A DNA stretch of 41,591 bases from Verrucomicrobiaceae bacterium. Its GTDB lineage: Bacteria; Verrucomicrobiota; Verrucomicrobiia; Verrucomicrobiales; Verrucomicrobiaceae. Both the position numbers and the translations under genes were made by a program. This document shows positions 1-7,113 of this stretch, piece by piece (position 1 is the stretch's first letter; each line of letters starts with the position of its first letter). The notes under the pieces were generated by a model. The model searched no databases and was not told the DNA's origin. It worked only from the letters and a program-made list of their open reading frames with translations. Location: positions 1 through 41,591 of the forward strand of contig JAEUHN010000002.1 in NCBI GenBank assembly GCA_016795365.1, written 5' to 3'.

Positions 1-43
1 TATGATGCAAAATCGGTAATGCGTTGTGGCAAGACGGCACCGG

Positions 44-1072
44 CTATTCAGGGACCGGCATAGACTCCAGCGACCAATGTGCAGGCTTGTGCTGGAATAG
101 CTCCAGGCGAGAAACGTGAACTCTGAAACTCTCTTTGGTCAGGCGCACCTTCGCGCCATCAGAGGAGTAAATTGCTGAACTGGCTTGCAGGGTTTCCAGG
201 TCGTTTGACGTGATGAGCGGCGGCGAGTCTGTGGCCTGATTGATCTCATGATCTATGAGTTGCTGGCGGATCAGAGGGTTGTTGATGAACCGTGCTCCTG
301 GCGAGTGCTCGCAAAGTATTCTCACACAGTCGGAGGTATCGAAGCACCACAAAGAGAATGGCAGCCAATAGGCTAAAATCATGGCTGGCTGAGTCTCTCC
401 AAAGAACTCTTTTCGATACTGTCTCGCGTGGGTTAGCCGTCTTTGTTGATTGGCTCGGCGTCTCTGAAACTCCTTGTGCAGAGCATTGATTTCCCGGTCG
501 CCGAACCGCTCTCCGTTTTCAGCCCTTTCCTGAATGGAGGTGAGCCGCTGATTGAACTCCAGCTTCTCCTTCTCGATATGACGCCGCACAGACTCCTTTG
601 CCTCGGCGTAACCGGGTAGCTTCCTCGATGCCAGGAAGAAACGGGAAACGCCGAGATTGGCAGCCTCAAGCAACGATTGAATCTCGATGGGCGAGCCGCA
701 AAGTTGTTCCTGAATGAGTTCTTCCCGATAGTCCTCACTGATGATGCACCCTTGTGCGTTGAGCTGGTCCTTCATCAGTGAGAGCGAAGACTCAAGATTC
801 TGCTGGGCCTGCTCGCGGGCTTGCTGTCTCCATCTGGCCACCTGCTCCATTTGTGTCAGCGTCTCTCTGCGTGCCGTGATGTCCTCAAAGCCGAGAACTA
901 TGGCCGACACAAAATGCGCGAGAAAATCCGAGGGCAGGGCCTCTATCGTGGCGCGGTGGATCGGGTTGCAATGCTTCTTCGCACGGCTGAGTAAATCGAA
1001 GATGTCCCACTGAACCAGGGAGGGACTCGATTGATCGGACTGTTTCGATCTCGCCACCCTCTTTTTGCTCAT
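44..1072 (-). CDS. Uncharacterised 342-residue protein of the integrated element
   Basis: I do not recognise a family for this protein. It starts at ATG 1072-1070 and ends at TAG 46-44, 9 bp after the antitoxin-like gene, so it is probably co-transcribed with the recombinase and toxin genes. The first ten or so residues are basic. The middle (about residues 70-230) is rich in Glu, Gln, Arg and Lys and looks largely helical or coiled-coil, with a very basic stretch containing QRRRANQQRR near residue 205. A short hydrophobic segment follows (about 235-250, AMILAYWLPFSLW), too short and Trp-rich to call a membrane helix with confidence. No catalytic motif is visible. Its position next to a toxin-antitoxin pair invites a regulatory or cargo role, but that is inference. 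Confidence 0.7.
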   Translation of the reverse strand: MSKKRVARSKQSDQSSPSLVQWDIFDLLSRAKKHCNPIHRATIEALPSDFLAHFVSAIVLGFEDITARRETLTQMEQVARWRQQAREQAQQNLESSLSLMKDQLNAQGCIISEDYREELIQEQLCGSPIEIQSLLEAANLGVSRFFLASRKLPGYAEAKESVRRHIEKEKLEFNQRLTSIQERAENGERFGDREINALHKEFQRRRANQQRRLTHARQYRKEFFGETQPAMILAYWLPFSLWCFDTSDCVRILCEHSPGARFINNPLIRQQLIDHEINQATDSPPLITSNDLETLQASSAIYSSDGAKVRLTKESFRVHVSRLELFQHKPAHWSLESMPVPE

Positions 1073-1081
1073 GGCCTTGAT

Positions 1082-1345
1082 TTATGCGCGAGCGAGGCGG
1101 CGAAGCTGGGCGAGCGCTTTCTCGTCTTCGCCGTGTTCATCTTCGTAGCTCTCTACGAGGGCGCGCAATTCGCGGAAGTATTCACGTTGAACGGTGGTCA
1201 GACGGCGGACGGCGAACTTGCTGCACAGGTCGGCGGCTTCCTCGTAGCTGGCGCGAGTGCGAAAGGGTGCGAGGGCGCACAATCCCCACAACCCGGCGAT
1301 GGTGGCGGGAAGCTCAAACTTGGTGCGAGTGGCGGTGCGAGGCAT
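1082..1345 (-). CDS. HigA-like antitoxin lacking the helix-turn-helix domain
   Basis: The 87-residue product starts 2 bp after the HigB-type toxin gene, the usual toxin-first order of higBA loci. Residues about 28-70 resemble the N-terminal helical region of HigA antitoxins of the COG5499 type: a PFRTRASYEEA-like start, a middle with LTTVQREYFRELRAL, and the ending ESYEDEH. In full-length family members a helix-turn-helix DNA-binding domain follows this point. Here the protein stops about 17 residues later with a charged tail, and the next gene begins 9 bp downstream with no helix-turn-helix in any frame. It may therefore neutralise the toxin without repressing the operon itself. The family match is from memory of the consensus and is weaker than the toxin call. 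Confidence 0.6.
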   Translation of the reverse strand: MPRTATRTKFELPATIAGLWGLCALAPFRTRASYEEAADLCSKFAVRRLTTVQREYFRELRALVESYEDEHGEDEKALAQLRRLARA

Positions 1346-1347
1346 GG

Positions 1348-1656
1348 TCAGAGGTGGTCTTTCCAGTTGTCCTTAGAATACTCAGCATGGGTGAGGAAGT
1401 CCAGGAGGTAAACCCGGCTTGCATTGAAGTGGATGGCACAAATCAGCCTGAACTTGTTTCCAGCGATGTTGAAGACAATCGCTGGCTTCTTGCTCTCGAC
1501 CTTCACAAGATCGGCGTGAGGGAAATCGCGGCGAACGTCGGTGAGGGTTCTCCACTGTGCTTTGCGCGTGATCTCGAACCAATGGAACAAAGCGGGAGCG
1601 GCGGCGCTGTGTTGCTTGGCCCACTGAACAAGGGTGGATGGCTTGATGAGTCTCAT
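1348..1656 (-). CDS. higB: HigB-type mRNA interferase toxin
   Basis: This 102-residue protein matches the HigB_toxin family (RelE-like ribosome-dependent mRNA interferases). It begins with MRLI, has a WFEITRKAQWRTLTDVRRDF segment at about 27-46, then VFNIAGNKFRLI and a final FLTHAEYSKDNW. These are the family's recognisable blocks, and the length is normal. I chose the ATG at 1656-1654, 12 bp after the recombinase stop, over the TTG at 1668 that would add four residues. The family cleaves mRNA on translating ribosomes and is neutralised by a partner antitoxin, here presumably the gene 2 bp downstream. Its place between recombinase and antitoxin fits a role in stabilising the element. Confidence 0.85.
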   Translation of the reverse strand: MRLIKPSTLVQWAKQHSAAAPALFHWFEITRKAQWRTLTDVRRDFPHADLVKVESKKPAIVFNIAGNKFRLICAIHFNASRVYLLDFLTHAEYSKDNWKDHL

Positions 1657-1668
1657 GGCTGCGCGCAA

Positions 1669-2874
1669 TCAAGCCATGGCCGGACGATCGCCGCGCGGGA
1701 GTGGCGCGGATGGCATGGAAACCGGCAGGGCGATGTCAGGCATGGCATCCAGGGCCTTCCGCTTGGCTTCGCCTTCGATGTGGGTGTAGTGCGCAGAGAT
1801 TTCGGCGCTCTCATGTCCGATGATGTCCTGAACGACGGCGGGAGAGGCACCGGCGTTCTTCATCATGCTCGTTGCGGTGTGGCGAAGGGAGTGAAACGAA
1901 AGCTCGCTTACATTACGGCGAGAGGCTCGGCCTTTGCGCTCTTCGTCGGTGGTTTGGTGGGTCTTTTTCGTGGTGAGGCCTGCGGCGGCGAGCAACTCGC
2001 TGAACTGTCTGGAGAGTGTGGAGCCGTTAACGGTGGCCAGTGCAGAGGCGCGAGGGTGCAGCGGGGCCTTGGGGTCGTCGCCTGCGGGCAAGCTCTCGAT
2101 ATGGTCGAGCAACGGCTTGCAAATCGGGATACGCACGGGGCGGTTTGTCTTTGCCGTGCGCAGATGGATTTCCTGTGCCTGTAAATCGACGTTCGCCCAT
2201 GTGAGGCGCGCGAGGTCGCCGAGACGCTGGCCGGTGTAGAGCCCGAAGTAGATCATGGAACGCCATTCATAATCAGCGACGGCGAGCACGGACTGGATTT
2301 CCGGCACAGTGAAGGGACGGCGGGCGTTGCTGCTCCCCTTGTCCTTCGCCAGTCCCTTGCAATCTTTGGCCGGGTTGTCGGCGATGTATCCTTCACGGCG
2401 AGCGTCTTCAAAGACGACGCGGAGGATCTTCACGCCCTGGTTGCATGACGTGGGCGAAAGCCTTTCCGCGAGTGCGTCACGGTAGGCGACAAAGTGCCGT
2501 GTCTCGATCTCGGCGAGGGGGCGCTGTGCGAAGTCGCCAAGCCATGCCTGGAAATGATTGATGCGGTTGGAGTAGGCCGAATAGCTGGCGGGTGCGATCT
2601 CACCCTTGCGGCGTTTGAGCCATCCTTCAAGAAATGAGCCCGTGGTAGCGTCTGGAAGCTCTTCCTTGTGCGCGGCGCGGTAGATGTCGGCGATGACCTT
2701 GTGAGCTTGGCGGGCCTTGGTGCGCTCTTTGGATAGCTTCTCCCATTGATCGGCTTTGGCCTGTGCGAGCTTTCTGTTTGTTTCCTTGGTGGAGCGCTGG
2801 GCTCGCTTGCCATCTGGCATGGTGATGCACGCAAACCAGAAGCGTGACGCGGGGAATTTGCGAAGCGATGCCAT
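1669..2874 (-). CDS. int: Tyrosine recombinase / phage-type integrase
   Basis: The 401-residue protein has the layout of element integrases: an N-terminal arm-binding region, a SAM-like core-binding domain (about 78-165, GSFLEGWLKRRKGEIAP onward) and a C-terminal catalytic domain. The catalytic residues can be read as R217 (TGQRLGDLA), K242, H328 and R331 (FHSLRHTA), H354 (IIGHES) and Y363 (AHYTH). The complete R-K-H-R-H-Y set suggests an active enzyme. It would carry out strand exchange between the element and the tRNA-Gly target whose 3' end lies at 2985-3015. The gene is first in a leftward unit with higB 12 bp downstream. Confidence 0.93.
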   Translation of the reverse strand: MASLRKFPASRFWFACITMPDGKRAQRSTKETNRKLAQAKADQWEKLSKERTKARQAHKVIADIYRAAHKEELPDATTGSFLEGWLKRRKGEIAPASYSAYSNRINHFQAWLGDFAQRPLAEIETRHFVAYRDALAERLSPTSCNQGVKILRVVFEDARREGYIADNPAKDCKGLAKDKGSSNARRPFTVPEIQSVLAVADYEWRSMIYFGLYTGQRLGDLARLTWANVDLQAQEIHLRTAKTNRPVRIPICKPLLDHIESLPAGDDPKAPLHPRASALATVNGSTLSRQFSELLAAAGLTTKKTHQTTDEERKGRASRRNVSELSFHSLRHTATSMMKNAGASPAVVQDIIGHESAEISAHYTHIEGEAKRKALDAMPDIALPVSMPSAPLPRGDRPAMA

Positions 2875-2881
2875 GATCGAC

Positions 2882-2901
2882 TCTCAACGAAATTCTCAAC
2901 G
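2882..2901. repeat. Direct repeat TCTCAACG x2 beside the integrase start
   Basis: The octamer TCTCAACG occurs at 2882-2889 and again at 2894-2901, 12 bp apart, between the integrase start and the tRNA-derived attachment site. Short direct repeats here are where integrase arm-binding sites usually lie. Two copies of eight bases are weak evidence, so this is only a candidate. Confidence 0.3.
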
Positions 2902-2981
2902 TCGTCAAGGTCGGTGAAGAAAAGACAAGTCCATGAAGCCTTGATAAATCAACAAATCATCCTGAATCGGAGGGCGGGCTT

Positions 2982-4298
2982 TTAAACGTGGGTTCGATTC
3001 CCATCACCCGCTCCACTTGGAAAATCAAGGGTTCCAGCGCGATGAGATCGGGCGAGACTGTGGAAATATTGGGCGGCTTCGACAGAGATGTGCTCGATGT
3101 CTTGGTGGCTTTCCATCCAGAGGCGAGCGGCATAGCCGATGGCTTCGCGGCGTTCGGGATTCGAGAAAAGATCCGCTAGCGTGGCGGCCCAGACTTTGGG
3201 ATCTCTGGGCAGGCTGATGAAGTGCTGGCCCTCGAACCCAAGCTCAGCGCCCTCATCTGGAAAGCCGATGAAACGAGTGGTAACTACGGTCAACCGCGAG
3301 GCCATGGCTTCGAGAACGGTGTTGGGCAGCCCTTCGTGTCGGGAGGGAAATACAAAGATGTCAGCAGCGCGGAAGTAGGTCTCAATGGTAGTCTGATGGT
3401 CGATAAACCGGACATCGGCTTTGCCTTGAATATCCTTCAGGCGTCGGGCAAAGACATCCGCGAAGTGAAGGTAGTCATGGCGCTGGCTTGGATTGACACC
3501 TGGGCGATCAGCACTGCCTCCCACCATCACGAGCACCGCCTTGGGACCGTGGTCGCTGATGAACTGCTCCCAGGCATCCAGGAGGAAGTCCACACCCTTG
3601 CGTTTGGTGGCACCGCCGACAAACAAGGCGACCGGACGATCAGTCGGCAGTCCGAGGGCTTGCTTGGTAGCGAGCTTTTCTTCACGCGTAGCCGGGGGAT
3701 GGAAGCGCCGCAGGTCCACGCCATTTCGGATTACCCGTGCCCATCCGCTGGGCTTTCCCGCAACCTCGCAGATGGCGCGTGCGGAGACGTTGCTGGTGGT
3801 ATGTGCAGCGGCGATTGGCTGAAACCACTTTCGTTCCCGAATGAGGCGGAACCGGTCTCGAAGGGAGAGGGGGTTCGTGGGCTCGGGAAACATGGTCAGC
3901 GGCAGCACCGACGGAATGCCTTCCGCAGCAGCCCTCGAAAGGACTTTGGCGGTGTCGGGACCGAGGTTGCAGGGTTTGATCAGGTGAGCCTCGCTGTCGT
4001 TTGGGTTTTGTCTGATGAGGCGGAGGGCGAACTCCAATCCCTCCGCGACAGCCTCAGCGCCGGGGCCGAGGAGGCTTCCGCGCACGAACTGGTGCCATTG
4101 GACACCGTTGTGCTCCTGGACTTCAGGGGCTGTCGCTTCGTGTGTGGGCGCGATGACGTGAAAACGAATCCCATACGGGATCAGCCTGCTGGCGTTGTTG
4201 ATGACACGTGCGATCCCGCCTGCTCGAATACACGATGGCTCAAAGTGGGTGCGGATGGCGAAGTAGATGTGAGTAAGGGCATTCGCCGAGGGGGGCAT
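2982..4298 (-). CDS. GT4-family glycosyltransferase
   Basis: The 438-residue protein has the GT-B fold of glycosyltransferase family 4: a glycine-rich N-terminal segment (RAGGIARVIN, about 26-34), the hinge motif VIRNGVDLRRF (189-199), LFVGGATKRKGVDFLL (225-240) and the donor-binding E-x7-E motif with E322 and E330. It would transfer a sugar from a nucleotide donor to a lipid-linked glycan at the inner face of the membrane. It is the last gene of the leftward block that begins with the methyltransferase at 11380. The final residues, AGDGNRTHV, are the antisense reading of the tRNA-Gly fragment, and the stop codon lies at or just inside the junction with the element. The native C-terminus has probably been changed by the integration. 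Start ATG 4298-4296 is supported by a duplicated copy near 5793. Confidence 0.88.
   Translation of the reverse strand: MPPSANALTHIYFAIRTHFEPSCIRAGGIARVINNASRLIPYGIRFHVIAPTHEATAPEVQEHNGVQWHQFVRGSLLGPGAEAVAEGLEFALRLIRQNPNDSEAHLIKPCNLGPDTAKVLSRAAAEGIPSVLPLTMFPEPTNPLSLRDRFRLIRERKWFQPIAAAHTTSNVSARAICEVAGKPSGWARVIRNGVDLRRFHPPATREEKLATKQALGLPTDRPVALFVGGATKRKGVDFLLDAWEQFISDHGPKAVLVMVGGSADRPGVNPSQRHDYLHFADVFARRLKDIQGKADVRFIDHQTTIETYFRAADIFVFPSRHEGLPNTVLEAMASRLTVVTTRFIGFPDEGAELGFEGQHFISLPRDPKVWAATLADLFSNPERREAIGYAARLWMESHQDIEHISVEAAQYFHSLARSHRAGTLDFPSGAGDGNRTHV
2985..3015 (+). other. Attachment site (attR-like): 3' end of a tRNA-Gly gene
   Basis: A T-arm can be read as GTGGG (2988-2992), loop TTCGATT (2993-2999) and CCCAT (3000-3004). 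It is followed by an acceptor strand CACCCGC (3005-3011), discriminator T and an encoded CCA (3013-3015). The combination matches the 3' part of bacterial tRNA-Gly, whose acceptor 5' strand is GCGGGTG. The bases upstream cannot form the anticodon or D arms, so only the 3' third is present. This is the expected footprint of an integrase that recombines within a tRNA 3' end. The exact left limit of the identity block cannot be fixed without the intact tRNA. Confidence 0.75.
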
Positions 4299-4376
4299 GG
4301 GTAAGAAAATAGCAATGATCAGAGAATAGCAATGATCGGGCCACGAGGTTTTGTCTTCATTAGTGTTTCTTTTGCC
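4237..4376. repeat. Copy 1 of a duplicated glycosyltransferase gene junction
   Basis: This stretch, covering the first 20 or so codons and upstream region of the glycosyltransferase gene, is clearly related to 5731-5852 in the same orientation. Both begin GGCTCAAAGTGGGTGCGGA, share GGGCATTCGCCGAG and GGCATGGGT around the start codon, then ATGATCGGGCC, TTTGTCTTC and a final TTTGCC. On the minus strand the upstream part still carries a stop codon at the position where the glycosyltransferase at 5836-7113 stops. The repeat therefore contains the end of one glycosyltransferase gene and the start of the next. Confidence 0.8.
4308..4337. repeat. Short tandem duplication in the leader of the glycosyltransferase gene
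   Basis: The 13-mer AATAGCAATGATC occurs at 4308-4320 and 4325-4337, a 17-bp period. The related copy near 5800-5815 has the motif once, so the tandem duplication happened after the larger duplication and accounts for most of the length difference between the two copies. Confidence 0.75.
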
Positions 4377-4499
4377 ATTTTGTCACGATACAGGGGGCTG
4401 GTGATCAGTGCTGAGGCTCTCCGGCCCGAAAGGTGTCGCCATGATTTTCGGAGTGCGGCTGCCAATGTTTTTCCACTGCGCTTGCCATGGTCTGCCAGA

Positions 4500-5552
4500 T
4501 CACTTTGATGACGGAGATTTGTCGTTGGGTTTCACCAGCACGCCGCGCAGAGTGCTATTTTTCCAAACATCGCGCAACCAATGGCGAGCTGGTTTCTCCA
4601 CAAGACGGTTCACCAGTATCGAGAGCCCGATGGCGACGACAGTAGGCAGGAGTAGCCATGCTTCGGCAACGAGCCCAGCCTTCTGCATCGAATGGATGAT
4701 AGTGTAGCCGATATGCTGGTGAAGGAGGTAAAGTGGATACGATATCTCGCCGAGGAAAAGCAGCGGCCCGACGGCTATCCAGCCAAGTCTGCCGCTGACG
4801 AAAACTGCGAATACGGCGGATGCGGTGACGAGCGAGAGCATGTGCGGCACATCGCGCACAGCCCACGCGGCAGCGATACATACGAGGATGAGCGCGGCGC
4901 GGAGCCAGGTGAAGCCATCATTTCTGATGCGGAAGAAGAGCACGCCAGCGAAGAAATAGTGACCGTGCTCGAGCAGAAGTGTGGTGCGAATCAGCGGAGA
5001 GATGTTCACCCCGGACTGCACGATGACTTGGGTGATGAAGATGAGCACGAGCCAGATGGAGACCCACAGTTCCACGCGCCGCAGCAAGCCGATCAGATGC
5101 AGCGCGCTGACAAAGGCATAGAAGATCAGCTCGACGGCGAGTGTCCAATACACACCATCAACGAAGGGGCGCTGGAGCCAGTATTGCAGCATGGTGAGGT
5201 TGGCGATCGCATCGACGATGCCGACATTGAGGCCAGGCATGGGCAGGCAGGCCATGATGGCGAAAGTGATGCCAATGCAGGCCCAGTAGGGCGGGTAAAG
5301 TCGGCTGAAGCGGTTTGCCGCAAAGTCCCAGATCGAGGAAGCTCGCGTTAGGGTGAGGAAGATGACGAAACCGCTGATCACGAAGAACAACTGCACGCCA
5401 TAACGACCCGGTGGCAGAGTGAGGACAGGCGGGATGACGTGGCCGAACAGCTCTTGGTATTGCGTGGTGTAATGGAAGATGACAACAATGATCGCGGCAA
5501 TGCCGCGCAAGGCGTCCAGCTCCTGAAGACGGTCTGAGGGGGGCTTGCTCAT
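4500..5552 (-). CDS. OafA/YrhL-type membrane acyltransferase (acyltransferase family 3)
   Basis: The 350-residue integral membrane protein starts MSKPPSDRLQELDALRGIAA, with the family's LDALRGIA motif and FHY histidine in the first helix (about 11-27). It contains GVQLFFVISGFVIF (about 52-66), RLYPPYW (about 85-91) and roughly ten hydrophobic segments. Members O-acylate (usually O-acetylate) surface polysaccharides, bringing the acyl group across the cytoplasmic membrane. The gene lies between two glycosyltransferases but is set apart by 201 bp downstream and 283 bp upstream. It is bracketed by the two copies of a duplicated gene junction, so it may have been inserted or retained after a local rearrangement. 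A second acyltransferase of the same family is at 13274-14287. Confidence 0.88.
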   Translation of the reverse strand: MSKPPSDRLQELDALRGIAAIIVVIFHYTTQYQELFGHVIPPVLTLPPGRYGVQLFFVISGFVIFLTLTRASSIWDFAANRFSRLYPPYWACIGITFAIMACLPMPGLNVGIVDAIANLTMLQYWLQRPFVDGVYWTLAVELIFYAFVSALHLIGLLRRVELWVSIWLVLIFITQVIVQSGVNISPLIRTTLLLEHGHYFFAGVLFFRIRNDGFTWLRAALILVCIAAAWAVRDVPHMLSLVTASAVFAVFVSGRLGWIAVGPLLFLGEISYPLYLLHQHIGYTIIHSMQKAGLVAEAWLLLPTVVAIGLSILVNRLVEKPARHWLRDVWKNSTLRGVLVKPNDKSPSSK

Positions 5553-5730
5553 GGGATGTTCGAGCAGCGGTGATGCGTCGCTGCTGGGCGGTCGAGAATG
5601 GGCGAGAGATCTTGGGTGTCCAGTATCCGCAGACGCGTGACAGGGCCAAGCCGTGAGCGCAAGGCATTGTCGCCATCAGGTGCCTGACACCGCAGGCAAG
5701 CGAGAGCACAGTTCGCCCGATTTGATTTGA

Positions 5731-5793
5731 GGGCTCAAAGTGGGTGCGGAGGGCGAAGTGCTTACGATAAGGGGCATTCGCCGAGAGAGGCAT
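5731..5793 (-). pseudogene. 5' remnant of a GT4 glycosyltransferase gene
   Basis: Starting at ATG 5793-5791, the minus strand encodes MPLSANAPYRKHFALRTHFE, which matches the first 20 residues of the intact glycosyltransferase at 4298 (MPPSANALTHIYFAIRTHFE) apart from a few changes. After about 21 codons the similarity stops abruptly. The open frame beyond this runs into the antisense of the acyltransferase gene and has no glycosyltransferase features. I read it as a broken copy of the gene start, left by duplication and deletion, 43 bp downstream of the intact glycosyltransferase at 5836-7113. Confidence 0.7.
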
Positions 5794-5852
5794 GGGTGTG
5801 AACTAGCGATGATCGGGCCCAAAGGTTTGTCTTCGTCAGCGCTTCGTTTGCC
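5731..5852. repeat. Copy 2 of the duplicated glycosyltransferase gene junction
   Basis: This is the partner of 4237-4376. It runs from the stop-codon region of the glycosyltransferase at 5836-7113 into a 5' remnant of a second glycosyltransferase gene. The two copies differ by scattered substitutions and by the 17-bp tandem duplication in copy 1. Confidence 0.8.
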
Positions 5853-7113
5853 CGAGGGGAGGGTTGCTGACATGTTGACGGGAAGGCTGGCAGAGTCGCT
5901 CGAATGCGGCGGTCCACTGGTCAATGATTACCGGGAGGTTTTGCGTTCGCACCATGAGGTCACGGGCCGCAGCTCCAACAGACATGCGTTTTGGGGCGTC
6001 GGAAAGCAGCGCTGTCATCGCCGAGGCAAGGGCGGAAGCCGTGGCCTCGGACTTCACGTGGTGCACGTCCGTCCGGCCAAGTTCTTCGCCGTCCTCAGGA
6101 AATCCCTCATAGGGCGTCACAATGCAAGGCAGGCCGGCGGCCATGGCTTCGAGCACGGCATTGGGCAGGCCCTCGCGTTCGGAGGCGAAGACGAAGGCAT
6201 CGGCGGCTTGCAGGTAGTCTTCGACGTTATCGATTTGTCGCCCCGTGAGCACCACGCTCGCCGGGTTTGGCAGACGACTGATGAGTCGGGTGACCTGCTC
6301 TGTGTAGCTGTCCACGTGACTGGCATGCTCGCCGAAGGTGGACCGGCGGCCGAGAGTTCCCGCGACAACGAGCATGGCACCGGGCAGTTGTTTGGAAACT
6401 TCGTTCCAGGCTTCCAGGATGAGATGGGTGCGCTTACGTGGGATGATGCTGCCCACGGAGAGCATGATCAGACCTTCGGCCGGAAGGCCAAGGCGAAGCC
6501 GGGCGGCGGCTTTGTCAGCGGCCGTGGGAGGTTTGAATCGTTCGCAATCGACCCCATTCGGGATGGTCTGAACCTTGGACCGTGGCAGCCAGAAGTAGCG
6601 GAAGTAGAACCGCTCGATGGCGTGCGTCTGGGTGATCAGCAGAGAATGATTTCGATAGTAGAGGCTGCCGAGAAGCCGGATCTTCAGGCTTGGCACGAGT
6701 GCCGTGGGCATCGGGCCAGGCATCATCGACGTATTGTAGGTGGCGACGATGCCCTTTCGATGGCCATTGCGGACGGTCTGGAGCGAGGTGCGGGTGAGGC
6801 CGCAAGAGTCGGTGGTGACGATGCAGGACCCACGATCGAAGGTGGCCGCTTCATCGAACGCGGCCTGGAGAAGGGCTTCGCGAATCGACTGCATCGGTTG
6901 GTCGGCAATGCCGGGGACCACATGCACCTTGAGCCGCTGGCTCTGGATGCGCTCCTCGCTCAGATCGTGCTCCGCGGTGAAGAATTCGCCTTCGTAGCCC
7001 CGCTGGCGGAAGTGCGGCGCGTAGGTGAGGTAGCGGATCATGCCACCGCCGAGCGTTGCCTGCAGCAGGTTGTCAATCGTGTAGAAGATCTTGCGCGGCG
7101 GACGGGAGGTCAT
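5836..7113 (-). CDS. GT4-family glycosyltransferase
   Basis: A GT-B glycosyltransferase of 425 residues from ATG 7113-7111. It has a glycine-rich N-terminal segment (LGGGMIRYL, about 21-29), the hinge IPNGVDCERFKPP (184-196), LSVGSIIPRKRTHLILEAW (218-236) and the E-x7-E motif with E314 and E322. I preferred the ATG at 7113, which overlaps the TGA of the upstream amidotransferase gene by one base, over an ATG eight codons further out. The overlap points to translational coupling. It would add a sugar to the repeat unit of the surface glycan. The C-terminal GQTKR region is part of the duplicated junction also found near 4370. Confidence 0.88.
   Translation of the reverse strand: MTSRPPRKIFYTIDNLLQATLGGGMIRYLTYAPHFRQRGYEGEFFTAEHDLSEERIQSQRLKVHVVPGIADQPMQSIREALLQAAFDEAATFDRGSCIVTTDSCGLTRTSLQTVRNGHRKGIVATYNTSMMPGPMPTALVPSLKIRLLGSLYYRNHSLLITQTHAIERFYFRYFWLPRSKVQTIPNGVDCERFKPPTAADKAAARLRLGLPAEGLIMLSVGSIIPRKRTHLILEAWNEVSKQLPGAMLVVAGTLGRRSTFGEHASHVDSYTEQVTRLISRLPNPASVVLTGRQIDNVEDYLQAADAFVFASEREGLPNAVLEAMAAGLPCIVTPYEGFPEDGEELGRTDVHHVKSEATASALASAMTALLSDAPKRMSVGAAARDLMVRTQNLPVIIDQWTAAFERLCQPSRQHVSNPPLGQTKR

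Larger units (their letters stand above)
1..3015. mobile_element. Right end of an integrated element inserted at a tRNA-Gly gene (left part outside window)
   Basis: A tyrosine recombinase gene (1669-2874) lies about 110 bp from a 31-bp copy of a tRNA 3' end (2985-3015). The recombinase, toxin, antitoxin-like and unknown genes all run leftward away from that site. The tRNA fragment is on the plus strand, so the complete tRNA and the other end of the element should lie to the left, beyond base 1. The element's size and cargo cannot be seen. No transposase or other boundary repeat occurs in this part. The genes right of 3015 belong to a polysaccharide locus and look unrelated. Confidence 0.7.

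Noticed and set aside
1084..2184. Open frame of 366 codons on the plus strand across the integrase and toxin genes
   Set aside because: It is the antisense of genes with clear motifs; its protein has low-complexity Gly/Arg/Val composition and no family pattern.
3222..4304. Open frame of 360 codons on the plus strand across the glycosyltransferase
   Set aside because: Antisense of a gene with GT4 motifs; no domain pattern of its own.
5158..5793. Open frame of 211 codons on the minus strand
   Set aside because: Only the first 20 or so codons resemble a glycosyltransferase start; the rest is another frame of the acyltransferase gene. I recorded the start as a pseudogene fragment.
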